Notes: generated by a model not told the origin, from the sequence alone. Shown: positions 1 through 8,302, counted from the stretch's first letter. The stretch is 64,000 bases of DNA from Solwaraspora sp. WMMD1047 (GCF_029626155.1 NZ_JARUBL010000001.1:186001-250000); one strand, 5' to 3'. Program-made: numbers and translations.

Positions 1-62
1 GCGCCCACGTCCGGCTGCGGCAGCGTACGCGGAGCGCTGCCGAGATCGTTGTCGACCGCCAC
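1..62 (-). CDS. N-terminal fragment of an unidentified protein, cut by the window edge
   Basis: Only about 20 codons are visible. A GTG start at 62 is preceded on the minus strand by a strong GGGGAGG ribosome-binding site about 9 bases upstream. The peptide begins VAVDNDLGSAPRTLPQPDVG. A 5-bp inverted repeat lies further upstream where a promoter would be, so this may be a self-regulating transcription factor (MarR- or PadR-like). That is a guess from layout only; the family cannot be told from what is visible. Confidence 0.5.
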   Translation of the reverse strand, partial: MAVDNDLGSAPRTLPQPDVG

Positions 63-100
63 TGACCCAATCCTCCCCGTCGTACTTCTGCCTCGGAAGA

Positions 101-114
101 TAGCACTTATGCTA
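101..114. promoter_or_regulatory. Inverted repeat TAGCA-N4-TGCTA, probable operator
   Basis: TAGCACTTATGCTA is a perfect 5-bp inverted repeat with a 4-base spacer. It lies about 40 bases upstream of the minus-strand start at 62 and 112 bases upstream of the plus-strand start at 226. It overlaps a plausible minus-strand -10 element (TATCTT, 102 down to 97). The size and spacing suit a dimeric winged-helix repressor. The regulator is not identified. Confidence 0.45.
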
Positions 115-225
115 CAGGTGGGCGCAACCGGGTTCCGCCGCCGCCGGCGGTCCGTTTGCTGTGGAGGGTGGCCGGGTAGTGATCGGCGTCCCTGAAAAGC
201 ACCCCGACCTCCCAAGGAGCGAACC

Positions 226-375
226 GTGTCGGTCCAGGCCGTGCTCTATCTGATCGCCATCATCCTCGTCGCGGTCTCCGCGCTGCCGTTGCGCCCGCGG
301 GGCATCTCGCTGGCCCTGCTCGGCGCCGCCTTCGCCCTGCTGGCCTACGCCTGGCCGGTCCTCACCGACGGCTGA
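226..375 (+). CDS. Small two-helix membrane protein
   Basis: 49 residues from a GTG at 226, with AAGGAG at 214-219 giving good ribosome-binding spacing. The peptide starts MSVQAVLYLIAIILVAVSAL, has a short basic turn (PLRPRG), then a second hydrophobic stretch, and ends VLTDG. It is predicted to form two membrane helices (residues about 4-20 and 26-44) joined by a short basic loop. Small proteins like this are common and uncharacterised in actinomycetes. No function is assigned. Confidence 0.65.
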   Translation: MSVQAVLYLIAIILVAVSALPLRPRGISLALLGAAFALLAYAWPVLTDG

Positions 376-491
376 CCGGCGTCCGTCCGGCCCGGAATCG
401 TCGATCTTTCGGCGCCGATCCCCGATAGCTATTGGTGAACCCTGACTGCATCGTTCATCATGAATATCTATCGACGGAAAGGTGAGACCCG

Positions 492-1547
492 ATGACGGAG
501 AGGGACCGGTCGCCCGGTGGCCTGAACAGGTCCTGGGCGGGGGCCGCCGCGTCGGCCGCCGCCCTGGCCGTGCTCGCGGCGTTGGGCGGGGTCGGGGCGG
601 CACCCGCCCACGCCGCCCAGGCCGACACCGAGCCGCCGAGCGCACCCGGCGCGATCGAGGTCGCGGAGATCAGCGAAACCCAGGTGCAGCTCATCTGGGC
701 GGCGGCCACCGACAACGTCGGCGTCAGCCGGTACGAGGTGGTCCAGTTCACCGCCGACTACGGCATCGTGCGTAACACGCCCTCCAACAGCATCACCGTC
801 ACCGGGCTCTACCCCTCCCAGACCTACACGTTCCACGTGCGGGCCTACGACGCCGCCGGCAACGGCTCGCGGTCCGCGTCGTCGCTGCGGCTGACCATGC
901 CGCCCGGCGACGACCAGGCGCCGTCCGTGCCCGGCCAGCCCACCGTCACCAGCCTGGACGACACCTCGGTCACCCTGACCTGGCCCCGGTCGACCGACAA
1001 CATCTATGTGGCGCTCTACGAGGTGCTCCAGATCGACGACACCGGCAGCAAGGTGGTCGCGACCGCACCGCAGCACCCGCCCACCGGGCCGACCGCCCGG
1101 GTCGGCAACCTCAGCCCCGGGACGACCTACCGGTTCGCCGTCCGGGCGCGCGACGACGCCGGCAACTACTCGGCCACCTCCCAACCGGTCACCGTGACCA
1201 CCACCGGCGGCTCGACGGCGGGCTGCTCGATCGGCTACCGGATCGCCGGCGAGTGGAGCGGCGCCTTCCAGGCCGAGGTGCGGATCCACAACACCGGTTC
1301 GGTCGCGACAAACGGCTGGACGCTCACCTGGCGCTTCGCGGGCGGCCAGCGGATCCAGTACATGTGGGGCGGGGAACTGGTCGGTCAGGACAGCAGCGGC
1401 GTCACGATCCGCAACGCCAGCTGGAACGGGGCGATCCGTCCGGGCGGTGAAACCTCGATCGGGTTCGTCGCGACCCGGCCGGGCGCCAACGCGGCACCGA
1501 CCGCCTTCCAGCTCAACGGAGAGGAGTGTGCGCTGGCGGCCGGCTGA
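492..1547 (+). CDS. Secreted FN3-FN3-CBM2 protein without a catalytic domain
   Basis: 351 residues. A signal peptide covers roughly residues 1-42 (basic start, Ala-rich core, AHA-type cleavage site). Two fibronectin type III domains follow (about 46-136 and 143-237); each carries a TDN motif and a YRF/YTFHVRAYDAAGN-type strand. The C-terminal 110 residues match carbohydrate-binding module family 2: an opening Cys, NTGSVATNGWTLTW, ASWNG, and LNGEEC closing a likely disulphide. CBM2 binds crystalline cellulose or chitin with surface Trp residues. No hydrolase or monooxygenase domain is present, so this is a carbohydrate-binding exoprotein, perhaps an adhesin or helper of cellulases. AAAGGTGAG upstream supports the ATG. 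Confidence 0.9.
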   Translation: MTERDRSPGGLNRSWAGAAASAAALAVLAALGGVGAAPAHAAQADTEPPSAPGAIEVAEISETQVQLIWAAATDNVGVSRYEVVQFTADYGIVRNTPSNSITVTGLYPSQTYTFHVRAYDAAGNGSRSASSLRLTMPPGDDQAPSVPGQPTVTSLDDTSVTLTWPRSTDNIYVALYEVLQIDDTGSKVVATAPQHPPTGPTARVGNLSPGTTYRFAVRARDDAGNYSATSQPVTVTTTGGSTAGCSIGYRIAGEWSGAFQAEVRIHNTGSVATNGWTLTWRFAGGQRIQYMWGGELVGQDSSGVTIRNASWNGAIRPGGETSIGFVATRPGANAAPTAFQLNGEECALAAG

Positions 1548-1565
1548 CGGGTGCCCGGTTCGTGG

Positions 1566-2123
1566 TCATCCCTGGGCCCGGTAGATGTCGCGGAGCAGGC
1601 AGATCTCCGCGCCGTGGTGGATGGCCTCCCGGTTGATGTGCAGCACCAGCATGGCCAGGGGCGCGTCGGCGTACGGGCCCTCAGCGGGGCCGCACGGCCG
1701 GGCCAGACCGGTCGGGCCCAGCGCGCGTACGCCACCGATCCAGGTGGCGTACGCCGCGTCGAGCTGGCGCAGCGCCTCGTCGGCACTGCCGGCGTACGCG
1801 AAGATGTCGGGTTCGCAGGGCGGGCCGCCGAAGTGGTTGGCGCTGCGGAACCCGAAGACGTCGACGATGATGTGGCCCAGTCGCCAAGCGATGGTGGTGA
1901 CCGGCGGCGGGTTCGGCTCCGGCCGGGCGAACTCGATGACGTAATCGCCGGCCCCGTACGCGATCTCGGTCGGCACCTCGGCGCGGGGCCGCACGCTCCA
2001 GCCGCCCGGCGCCGGCTCCCAGAAGTATTCGGCGTCGGTGAGCCCGTGCAGGCGCGGGCGCAGCAGGTGCTGCCAGTGCCAGTCCAGCTGATCCGCCAGC
2101 TGCCCGGTCCAGTCGATGTCCAT
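1566..2123 (-). CDS. DinB-superfamily protein
   Basis: 185 residues from the ATG at 2123. The protein opens with an MDIDWTGQLADQLDWHW helix, has a central HIIVDVFGFR segment and ends with HINREAIHHGAEICLLRDIY. Scattered His residues in helices fit the metal-binding four-helix bundle of the DinB/YfiT-like superfamily. Members include mycothiol- or bacillithiol-dependent S-transferases and many uncharacterised stress proteins. The substrate cannot be told. The gene is divergent from the lipoprotein gene at 2202, with about 80 bases between them. Confidence 0.8.
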   Translation of the reverse strand: MDIDWTGQLADQLDWHWQHLLRPRLHGLTDAEYFWEPAPGGWSVRPRAEVPTEIAYGAGDYVIEFARPEPNPPPVTTIAWRLGHIIVDVFGFRSANHFGGPPCEPDIFAYAGSADEALRQLDAAYATWIGGVRALGPTGLARPCGPAEGPYADAPLAMLVLHINREAIHHGAEICLLRDIYRAQG

Positions 2124-2201
2124 GATTCGGGAGGCTAGCGGCAACCCCGGACGGTTTCGGTCCGCGTCGGCTGAGGTGGTGACCCGGCGAGGTTTGCCCT
2201 G

Positions 2202-3905
2202 ATGATCGACAATCCCGGCATGGCCTCCTCCTCCCGTTCCACCCGCCGGGTTGCGACGGTCCTGCTGGTGGTCCTGGCCGGTGCCGGCTGTTCCAGCGGC
2301 GGCGAGGAGGACTCCCGTGGGCCGGTCCGGGTGAACCCGGTCCCGGCCGGCGTCGAAGGGCTCGGCCCGGCCGTCTTCGCGGTCCGGGTCGAGGACGAAC
2401 GGCGTACCGATCTGGTCGGCCTGGTCTCGGTGCACCGGTTCGGCGACGAGATCGCGGAGGTGCCGCCCGCCCGCCGGCACGCCCGGATCGCCCTCGGGGA
2501 CCCGACGACGCCCACCGTCGCCGAAGGGCTGGCCGAGGACCCCCGCGATGCGCTCCTCGTCGGCGGCCGGCTGGTCGACACGACCCTGCCCGAAGACACC
2601 TACGCCGAGCGGGTCTTCCGCCTCGGCCCGGACCGGTCGTGGACCGAGTCCCGTTGCCTGATCGTCCGGGCGGACGCCACGGTCACCCGGCCGGCCGTGG
2701 AGGCGAGGTGCCACGCCACCCGCGACGGCGGACTCACCTGGCAGGTACGCAGCGAGCCCCGGTACGGCGGCATCGATCCGACCACGGGCACCGCCACCGG
2801 CCCGGTCTCCCTACCGAACCATCCGATCGCCGTCTCCGCCGATGGGCGTCACCTGGCGACGGTCACCCGCGACCGACCCCGCCGGCTGGTGATCGGGGAC
2901 GCCGAGCGGGGGACGTCGACCCCCACCAGCATCGAACTGCCCGGCGGCTCCGCGACCGGCGCCGGCGTCTTCACCGCCGACGGGTACGCCACGGTGCACC
3001 ACCGCCCGGGCGAACTGCGCAAACTGCTCGTGGTACGCCCGGACGGCACGGTGCGGACGCTGCTCACCCCGGTCGGCGAGGTCGCCTTCGCTCCGGACGG
3101 CCGGTTCGCGCTGGTCGTGCAGACCCGCCCGGAGCCGAGTCGACTCGCGGTCGTCGACCTGGCCGCCGGCACGGTGCGCCCGGTCACCGGGGCCGCGCCG
3201 ATCGAGGGCCGGGTGGTGATGACGGTCACCGGGTCGCGGGCACTTGTCGCCGAGATCCGCGCCGTCGACCTGGATCCGGACGCCACCCGACCGGCTCGGG
3301 TCCAGGCGGTGGACCTGAGCACCGGAGACCTGCGGGAGATCACCACGGTGGCTGCCGCGACCACCGCCCGGGCGACCGGACGGACCGCAAGCGAATGGTC
3401 GGGCTCCCTCGCACCCGGCCCGGACCCGGCCGGCGGAGCAGGTCCCGCCGGCGGGGCGGACCCGGTCAGTGAGCGCGCCGCCGGAGAGCCCGCAGCGCTC
3501 CGCTTCGCCCCCGGCGGGGAGACCGCATCCATCGCCGCCGACGGCACCGTGACGGTCGCCCCGCCCGGGCTGGTCCCGCGGCTCGGGTTGCCGGGTGAGC
3601 GGATGCTGCATCTGCTGACGGCACAGGACGGAGACCAGACCCGGCACGACCGGCTCTCGGTGCTCGACACCGGGGGCGGCAGCGTCGAGATCGACACCGG
3701 CGCCGACGCCGACCAACGGATCAACGGTTTCGTCGCCACCGCGGACGGTCAGCACCTGATCGTCTCGCTGCGGGCGGCCGCCGGGGGGTACCCCCACCCC
3801 GGGCCGCGCGACGAGATCGTCCTGGTCCGGCTGGACGGGGCCGAGCCGCCCCTCGTGCTCTACCGGGGAGCCGTCCTGGCCAGCCTCGGCGCTGACGTCG
3901 GCTGA
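2202..3905 (+). CDS. Lipoprotein with beta-propeller-like repeats
   Basis: 567 residues. The N-terminus has a lipobox, LLVVLAGAGC, with the lipidated Cys near residue 29 followed by SSGGEED, so the mature protein should be anchored outside the membrane. The rest has repeated strand patterns (VSADGRHLATV, FAPDGRFALVV, ATADGQHLIVS) typical of WD40/TolB-like propellers. A low-complexity Gly/Ala/Pro insert sits at about residues 398-425. Function is unknown. An ATG at 2220 is an alternative start that also leaves a proper signal peptide. Confidence 0.75.
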   Translation: MIDNPGMASSSRSTRRVATVLLVVLAGAGCSSGGEEDSRGPVRVNPVPAGVEGLGPAVFAVRVEDERRTDLVGLVSVHRFGDEIAEVPPARRHARIALGDPTTPTVAEGLAEDPRDALLVGGRLVDTTLPEDTYAERVFRLGPDRSWTESRCLIVRADATVTRPAVEARCHATRDGGLTWQVRSEPRYGGIDPTTGTATGPVSLPNHPIAVSADGRHLATVTRDRPRRLVIGDAERGTSTPTSIELPGGSATGAGVFTADGYATVHHRPGELRKLLVVRPDGTVRTLLTPVGEVAFAPDGRFALVVQTRPEPSRLAVVDLAAGTVRPVTGAAPIEGRVVMTVTGSRALVAEIRAVDLDPDATRPARVQAVDLSTGDLREITTVAAATTARATGRTASEWSGSLAPGPDPAGGAGPAGGADPVSERAAGEPAALRFAPGGETASIAADGTVTVAPPGLVPRLGLPGERMLHLLTAQDGDQTRHDRLSVLDTGGGSVEIDTGADADQRINGFVATADGQHLIVSLRAAAGGYPHPGPRDEIVLVRLDGAEPPLVLYRGAVLASLGADVG

Positions 3906-4013
3906 GCGGGCTCGGACGCGATGGCGGTCACTCGGCCGCATAACGGGCGGGTGAGTGGGGTATCCCTCAGCCACGACAGACGACGGCAGCGGACCCGGAA
4001 GGTGGAGATTGTC

Positions 4014-4202
4014 ATGGTGCGCAAGCAGATCGCCCGGTGGGCTGTGATGGCCGTGGCGGTGCCAGTCGCCGCGGCGGGAGCCCGCAAGGTCAGCCAGAAG
4101 ATGGAGTCGCGGCGCGGGCCGTCCCGGACCAGCGGGCTGCTCCGCAAGGGGGCCGACATGTTGCACGGCAACCGGAAGCGGCGTCCGGCCTGGCGTCGGT
4201 GA
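4014..4202 (+). CDS. Small basic protein with one hydrophobic segment
   Basis: 62 residues, MVRKQIARWAVMAVAVPVAAAG then a strongly basic tail ending RKRRPAWRR. A GGTGGAG ribosome-binding site 7 bases before the ATG favours this start over an in-frame ATG at 3921. One hydrophobic helix at about residues 8-23 could insert in the membrane with the basic tail inside. Short proteins of this kind recur in actinomycetes without a known function. Confidence 0.6.
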   Translation: MVRKQIARWAVMAVAVPVAAAGARKVSQKMESRRGPSRTSGLLRKGADMLHGNRKRRPAWRR

Positions 4203-4231
4203 CAAACCTCGTCCGCGGACGCCGCGGAGGC

Positions 4232-4891
4232 TCAGGAGGCGGTCCCGGCGCGAGCCGGGGCCGCCTTTCCGACGCTGTCACCACGCAGGTACCGGGTCAC
4301 CATGTCGACCAGTTCGTTTTCGAGCGTCTCGACCGGGATGCCGCGCGGATCGGCCATCAGCTTGTGCGTGTTGACCTCCACGGTGAACAGGATCAGCTCG
4401 GCTGCGGTGGCTACGTCGCGTACGTCGACATCCGGGTGCCGGGTGAGCAGGTCACGCAGCTGACCAACGCGGATCTCGCCGTGCCGGTTGATCCTGCCGA
4501 GCAGTTCCTGCGAGAACGGCGCCTCCTCGATCATGATGCGGAGCAGTTGCGGGTCGTCCCGATGGTTGTCGACCGCGTCGCGGACGATCGCCTGGACCAT
4601 CGCCTTCAGGGTTCCGGCGGACATGTCGACCTGATCGGCATGCTGCCAAGCTCCGCGATCGATGTGCCGGACCAGCAACTCGGCGAGGATGGCGTCCTTG
4701 TTCGGGAAGTACTGGTACAGCGAGCCGATGGAGATGCGGGCGTGTTCGGCGATGCGGTTGGTGGTGCCGGCGGCGTAGCCGAACTCGGTGAAGACGTGAG
4801 CAGCGGCGGTCAGGATGCGCTCCCGGGTCAGCTCGGCACGGACCTGGCGGGGCTTGCGACGTGGCGCAAGGCGATGGTCGCCGGATGGCAT
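4232..4891 (-). CDS. TetR-family transcriptional regulator
   Basis: 219 residues. The N-terminal helix-turn-helix is classical: TRERILTAAAHVFTEFGYA, then ISIGSLYQYFPNKDAILAEL. The C-terminal helical half is the ligand-binding and dimerisation domain. The gene is divergent from the siderophore-interacting-protein gene at 5003. The inverted repeat at 4935-4948 lies between them, so autoregulation and control of the neighbour are likely. The ligand is unknown. Confidence 0.92.
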   Translation of the reverse strand: MPSGDHRLAPRRKPRQVRAELTRERILTAAAHVFTEFGYAAGTTNRIAEHARISIGSLYQYFPNKDAILAELLVRHIDRGAWQHADQVDMSAGTLKAMVQAIVRDAVDNHRDDPQLLRIMIEEAPFSQELLGRINRHGEIRVGQLRDLLTRHPDVDVRDVATAAELILFTVEVNTHKLMADPRGIPVETLENELVDMVTRYLRGDSVGKAAPARAGTAS

Positions 4892-4934
4892 CCGGGTCCT
4901 CCTCGGCAGCGGAAAAAGCGAGTAGCCAGAAAGC

Positions 4935-4948
4935 TGAGCTATTGCTCA
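4935..4948. promoter_or_regulatory. Inverted repeat TGAGC-N4-GCTCA, probable TetR operator
   Basis: TGAGCTATTGCTCA is a perfect 5-bp inverted repeat in the 111-base divergent region between the TetR gene (start 4891) and the gene at 5003. A partial second half-site, TGAGCT, follows at about 4960. The local sequence is AT-rich for this genome, as expected of a promoter. Confidence 0.55.
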
Positions 4949-5002
4949 GAATATTACGGTGAGCTGCAAAAACAAGGACGCGTACGGATCGGGTAGTGGA
5001 TC

Positions 5003-5818
5003 GTGATACCCAGGGTCCAGCTGCCCGAGTCGCGTACGATGATCACGCTGGAGGTACGACGCCGGGAGCTTCTCACCCCGGGCTTCGCCAGCGTCACCCT
5101 CGGCGGCCCCGCCCTGCGCGACCTCATCGTCACCGGCAACGACCAGGCCGTCCGGCTGTTCTTCCCCCGCGAGGGCCAGGCCGGGTTGCGAATGCCCACC
5201 TTCTCGAACGACGCCTGGATGGCCCAGCTGCTGTTGACGCCGAAGTCGGCCCGCCCCTGGGTCCGTAGCCTCACGATCCGGCAGGCCCGACCGGCCGACA
5301 ACGAGATCGACATCGAGGTCGCCCTGCACGGCGACTCTCCCCTGTCGGCCTGGGCACGCCGCGCCGAGCCGGGCGATCCGGCCGGGATCTTCGACATGGG
5401 CACCACCTACCGGCTGCCGGAGAACGTGCAGGGGCAACTGCTGGTCGGCGACGACAGCGCGCTGCCCGCCATCCTGTCGATCCTGGACGGCACGCCGCCG
5501 ACACTGCCCACGGAGGTCTACCTGGAGGTCGCGACCGGAGCCGACATCCGGCCGGTCGAGACACCCACCGGGGTACGCGTCCACTGGTTGCGCCGCGACA
5601 GCGCGGACCTGCGGCCCGGGGCCCTGGCAGTGGCGGCGGTACGCGACGCGACGCTTCCACCGGGCCGCTGCCCTGGGGGTTTGGTGGGCCGCCGGGGATT
5701 CGAACCCCGAACCTATGGATTAAAAGTCCACAGCTCTGCCATTGAGCTAGCGGCCCGCCGCGTCACCAGGCTACCCGAGGCCCTGCGGGGCGGGCGCGAG
5801 GCTTTCCGGCGCCGGTAG
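5003..5818 (+). pseudogene. Siderophore-interacting protein, 3' end lost at tRNA-Lys
   Basis: The reading frame begins as an FAD/NAD(P)H-dependent siderophore-iron reductase: residues 13-110 look like the FAD-binding barrel (LLTPGFASVTLGG, then VRSLTIRQARPADNEIDIEVALHG), followed by GQLLVGDDSALPAILSILD. Family resemblance stops at about residue 219 (AAVRDATLPPGR, nt 5660). The usual last 50-70 residues (the WVAGE region and the GYWR tail) are missing. The frame runs on through the antisense of tRNA-Lys, giving the artefact GRRGFEPRTYGLK, to a stop at 5816-5818. The GTG at 5003 or the ATG at 5039 could be the start. The fusion is probably non-functional. Confidence 0.7.
5682..5756 (-). tRNA. 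tRNA-Lys (anticodon TTT)
   Basis: The minus strand folds as a complete cloverleaf. The acceptor stem is GGGCCGC/GCGGCCC, the D arm GCTC/GAGC and the anticodon stem GTGGA/TCCAT. The loop CTTTTAA gives anticodon TTT, and the T arm is CGGGG-TTCGAAT-CCCCG. The discriminator base is A at 5685 and CCA is encoded at 5684-5682. The mature body is 72 bases (5685-5756). Its 3' end abuts the truncated gene at 5003. Confidence 0.97.
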
Positions 5819-6011
5819 ACGCCCAGGTCAGGCCAGCGCGCCCGATACGGGACAGTAGACCACAAAGCCGGTGCGGCGGGATCACCAAGGACGACGTCGA
5901 GATCGTCACCTGCCGTTACCACCACGTCGACCGGTAGCGGACCGGACCGGAACCAGGAGAGTTCGGTCGGATGGCCCCCCGGCCCTCGGTGGCTCGGCCG
6001 TCGGGAGGGTT

Positions 6012-7325
6012 GTGGACGACGGATTCGCGAACCACGATACCGAGGTGAGTCTCTCGGCCGTCGACGTGCCATTCGGAAAGATCTATCTTCAGGACCTCTC
6101 CGTCAATCCGGACACCGGCCTGCTGCGCCGCGGCTATCTGGAGATCCTCGTGCCGAGCCTGCCACCGGGCGAGTTGGAGGACCTCGACGGGTTGGCCGAC
6201 CGGGTCGCGGCGAATTCGACGTACGCCGCGGTCGCCCTGCACGAGGACGCTCCGATCGGGATGGTGGTGGCGGACACCTTCGACGAAGCCCCCGTGCTGC
6301 TGCTGAGCTATCTGGCGGTCCGGCCCGGCATCCGGGGCGGCGGGGTCGGCGCCGCGCTGCTGCGCCACCTGCTGCCGAGCTGGCGGGACCGTTCGGATTC
6401 CGAGATCGTGGTGGCGGAGATCGAGGATCCGCGGGCCCATCGGCCCACCGAGTTCGGCGATCCGGCGGCCCGGGTGCGCTTCTACCAGCGGCAGGGATAT
6501 CGCCTGCTGCCGGTCCCGTTCGTGCAGCCCCGGGTGGCCGCCGACCAGGACCGGGTACGCGGCATGCTGCTCGTTGTCGCACCCGACGAGCGGGCCGGCG
6601 AGCTGGTACCCGCCCGGCTGCTGCACGCCTTCCTGACCGAGTACTTCGACTCGGCCGAGGGGGTGCGGGCGGACGACGATCCGGAACTCGCCGCGCTGCT
6701 GGCGATTGTGGAGCGCGGCGGCCGGCAGCTCACCCTGCTGCCACCCGACCGGTACGCCGAGATCCCACCACTGAACGTCCCGGCCGAGTTGCTGCGCCGG
6801 GACTATCCGGCGACGCTGGCCGCCCTGGGACTGCTCGCCGTGGACGACCGCGCGGTGCCGGTGCTCGACGAGGTCTGGCACCGGGTGCTGGACCGGATGG
6901 CGCGGGGGGAGTCGATCCCGATCCCGCGCCTGGCGGTGATCACCGACCTGCTGGACGCCCTCTCCGACGCCGGTCTCTTCTTCGTCTCCGATGACCCCTC
7001 CGACGCTTCGGTGCTCGGCTGGTGGTTCGCCGGCGACGACGACCCGTGGGCCGGCTGGTGGCGCCGCGACCCGCCACAGTGGACGGAGTGGACCCCGCTC
7101 ACCCGACTGGCCGGGCCGACCGTGCGCCGGCTGCCTCCGCTGCCGCGGGTCGCGGTCGTCCTCGCCGACGTGCTCGGCCTGACCCCGGCGCAGGCGGTGG
7201 CCGTCACCGGGCAGTCCGAGCAGGAGCACCACGAACTGGTCGGCGTGGCCCGCGCCGAGGTCATCGCGCTCATCGACCGGGCACTCGACGAGGAGGGATC
7301 GGATGGACAACTTCCTGCGCTGTGA
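6012..7325 (+). CDS. GNAT acetyltransferase with a possible sigma-4-like C-terminal helix-turn-helix
   Basis: About 437 residues from the GTG at 6012; GGGAGG is only 3 bases upstream, so the GTG at 6045 is a serious alternative. The N-terminal half is a GNAT domain: GMVVADTF, then LLLSYLAVRPGIRGGGVGAA (acetyl-CoA loop), then RFYQRQGYRLL. A middle helical region of no recognised family follows. The last 60 residues (LPRVAVVLADVLGLTPAQAV, then SEQEHHELVGVARAEV) resemble sigma-70 region 4. The next gene encodes an anti-sigma-type zinc finger and overlaps this one by 23 bases. The sigma-4 reading is an inference. Confidence 0.75.
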   Translation: MDDGFANHDTEVSLSAVDVPFGKIYLQDLSVNPDTGLLRRGYLEILVPSLPPGELEDLDGLADRVAANSTYAAVALHEDAPIGMVVADTFDEAPVLLLSYLAVRPGIRGGGVGAALLRHLLPSWRDRSDSEIVVAEIEDPRAHRPTEFGDPAARVRFYQRQGYRLLPVPFVQPRVAADQDRVRGMLLVVAPDERAGELVPARLLHAFLTEYFDSAEGVRADDDPELAALLAIVERGGRQLTLLPPDRYAEIPPLNVPAELLRRDYPATLAALGLLAVDDRAVPVLDEVWHRVLDRMARGESIPIPRLAVITDLLDALSDAGLFFVSDDPSDASVLGWWFAGDDDPWAGWWRRDPPQWTEWTPLTRLAGPTVRRLPPLPRVAVVLADVLGLTPAQAVAVTGQSEQEHHELVGVARAEVIALIDRALDEEGSDGQLPAL

Positions 7326-7575
7326 CAACGTCGTGTCGTTGACCGCGCGGCTGGTCGACGGGGCGGTCGAGCCGGACCGTCGCGAGTTGGTGGAGATGCA
7401 CCTGCTGGTCTGCCCGGCGTGCCTGGCACACCTCGGCAAGGTGCGGGACCTGCGCGCCTTCCTCGGTGACCTGCCCGGTCAGCACCCCGGACCGGGCGCC
7501 CAGCAGATCCCGGCGGACCTGTTGACCCTCGCCACCAACGCCGGCCGGGCGGCGACCGATCGGACCGACGGATGA
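7303..7575 (+). CDS. Zinc-binding anti-sigma-like protein (zf-HC2/ZAS)
   Basis: 90 residues. It matches the anti-sigma zinc-finger pattern: Cys7, then VVSLTARLVDGAVEPDRREL, then HLLVCPACLAHL (His-x3-Cys-x2-Cys). Unlike most anti-sigma factors it has no membrane helix. In this family the zinc fold binds and masks region 4 of a sigma factor. The protein encoded just upstream, overlapping by 23 bases, has a sigma-4-like tail that could be its partner. The C-terminal 30 residues are low complexity. Confidence 0.75.
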   Translation: MDNFLRCDNVVSLTARLVDGAVEPDRRELVEMHLLVCPACLAHLGKVRDLRAFLGDLPGQHPGPGAQQIPADLLTLATNAGRAATDRTDG

Positions 7576-8246
7576 CCTACTACAAGTTCCTGGCCGCCGG
7601 TCGGATCGCGCCCTTCTCCGGTCATCCCTGGTCCGACGACTGGCTCGACGCCCGGCAGGTCGTCGCCTGCGAGCAGGGCGTACACGCCTGCCGGCCCACC
7701 GATCTGCCGTTCTGGCTGCACGACGAGTTGTGGCGGATCGAGCTGGCCGGCCCGGTGACCCGGCTGGGACACCAGGTGGTGGCGCCGCGCGCCCGGCTGG
7801 TCGGGCAGGTTGTCGGGTGGAACGCGCAGTGCGCCGACGCCTTCGGCCGGAGGTGTCTGGCCCGCACGGCCGCCCACGCGGCGGCGGAGTGCGGCGAACT
7901 GGACGACGGAGCACTGGCCGCCGCCGCCGAGCGGCTGGCCGACCACGCCGACCCCGACCAGCCGATCGTCGGCCCGGAACCCGACGGTGGGCTGGCCGCG
8001 CTGCGGGAGGTGGCCGTCCGGCGGCAGGAGGCGGCGGCGCTGGCCGGCCAGCGGACCGCCGCCCAGGTCTGCGGCTACCTCGTCGACGCGATCGACATGC
8101 TCGGGGTCTATCCGGTCGCCGGCATGGGGTACGTCGCGGCCCGCGCCGCCCAGGCGAGACGGGCGGAAGGGACAAGAGACCGGTACGCCGAGGAGCGCCG
8201 CTGGCAGGCGACGTGGCTGGTCGAGCACCTGGACCTCGAAGGCTGA
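7572..8246 (+). CDS. Conserved hypothetical protein
   Basis: 224 residues, overlapping the previous gene by ATGA, so the three genes 6012-8246 form one operon. The N-terminus (YYKFLAAGRIAPFSGHPW, QVVACEQGVHACRPTDLPFW) looks like a compact fold with conserved Cys and His. The C-terminal half is helical and Ala-rich and ends WLVEHLDLEG. No enzyme motif was recognised. Linkage to the GNAT and zinc-finger genes suggests a shared process. Confidence 0.75.
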   Translation: MTYYKFLAAGRIAPFSGHPWSDDWLDARQVVACEQGVHACRPTDLPFWLHDELWRIELAGPVTRLGHQVVAPRARLVGQVVGWNAQCADAFGRRCLARTAAHAAAECGELDDGALAAAAERLADHADPDQPIVGPEPDGGLAALREVAVRRQEAAALAGQRTAAQVCGYLVDAIDMLGVYPVAGMGYVAARAAQARRAEGTRDRYAEERRWQATWLVEHLDLEG

Positions 8247-8254
8247 CTCGTCGC

Positions 8255-8302
8255 CGGCCAGCCGGCCTGCGGGCCAGCCGGCCTGCGGGCCAGCCGGCCT
8301 GC
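8255..8302. repeat. Three tandem copies of a 16-bp G+C-rich unit
   Basis: The unit GGGCCAGCCGGCCTGC occurs at 8255-8270 (first base changed), 8271-8286 and 8287-8302, between convergent genes ending at 8246 and 8333. The unit contains the self-complementary core GGCCAGCCGGCC-like sequence, so the array can form alternative hairpins. It may act as a bidirectional terminator or simply be a slippage repeat. Confidence 0.8.

Noticed and set aside
112-1289. Long minus-strand frames opposite the FN3-CBM2 gene
   Set aside because: Low-complexity antisense frames; the plus strand has a signal peptide, two FN3 domains and CBM2.
5757-6011. Possible extra gene between tRNA-Lys and the GNAT gene
   Set aside because: Open frames here are short and Arg/Pro-rich, with no ribosome-binding site or recognisable sequence. 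This 255-base stretch is treated as intergenic.
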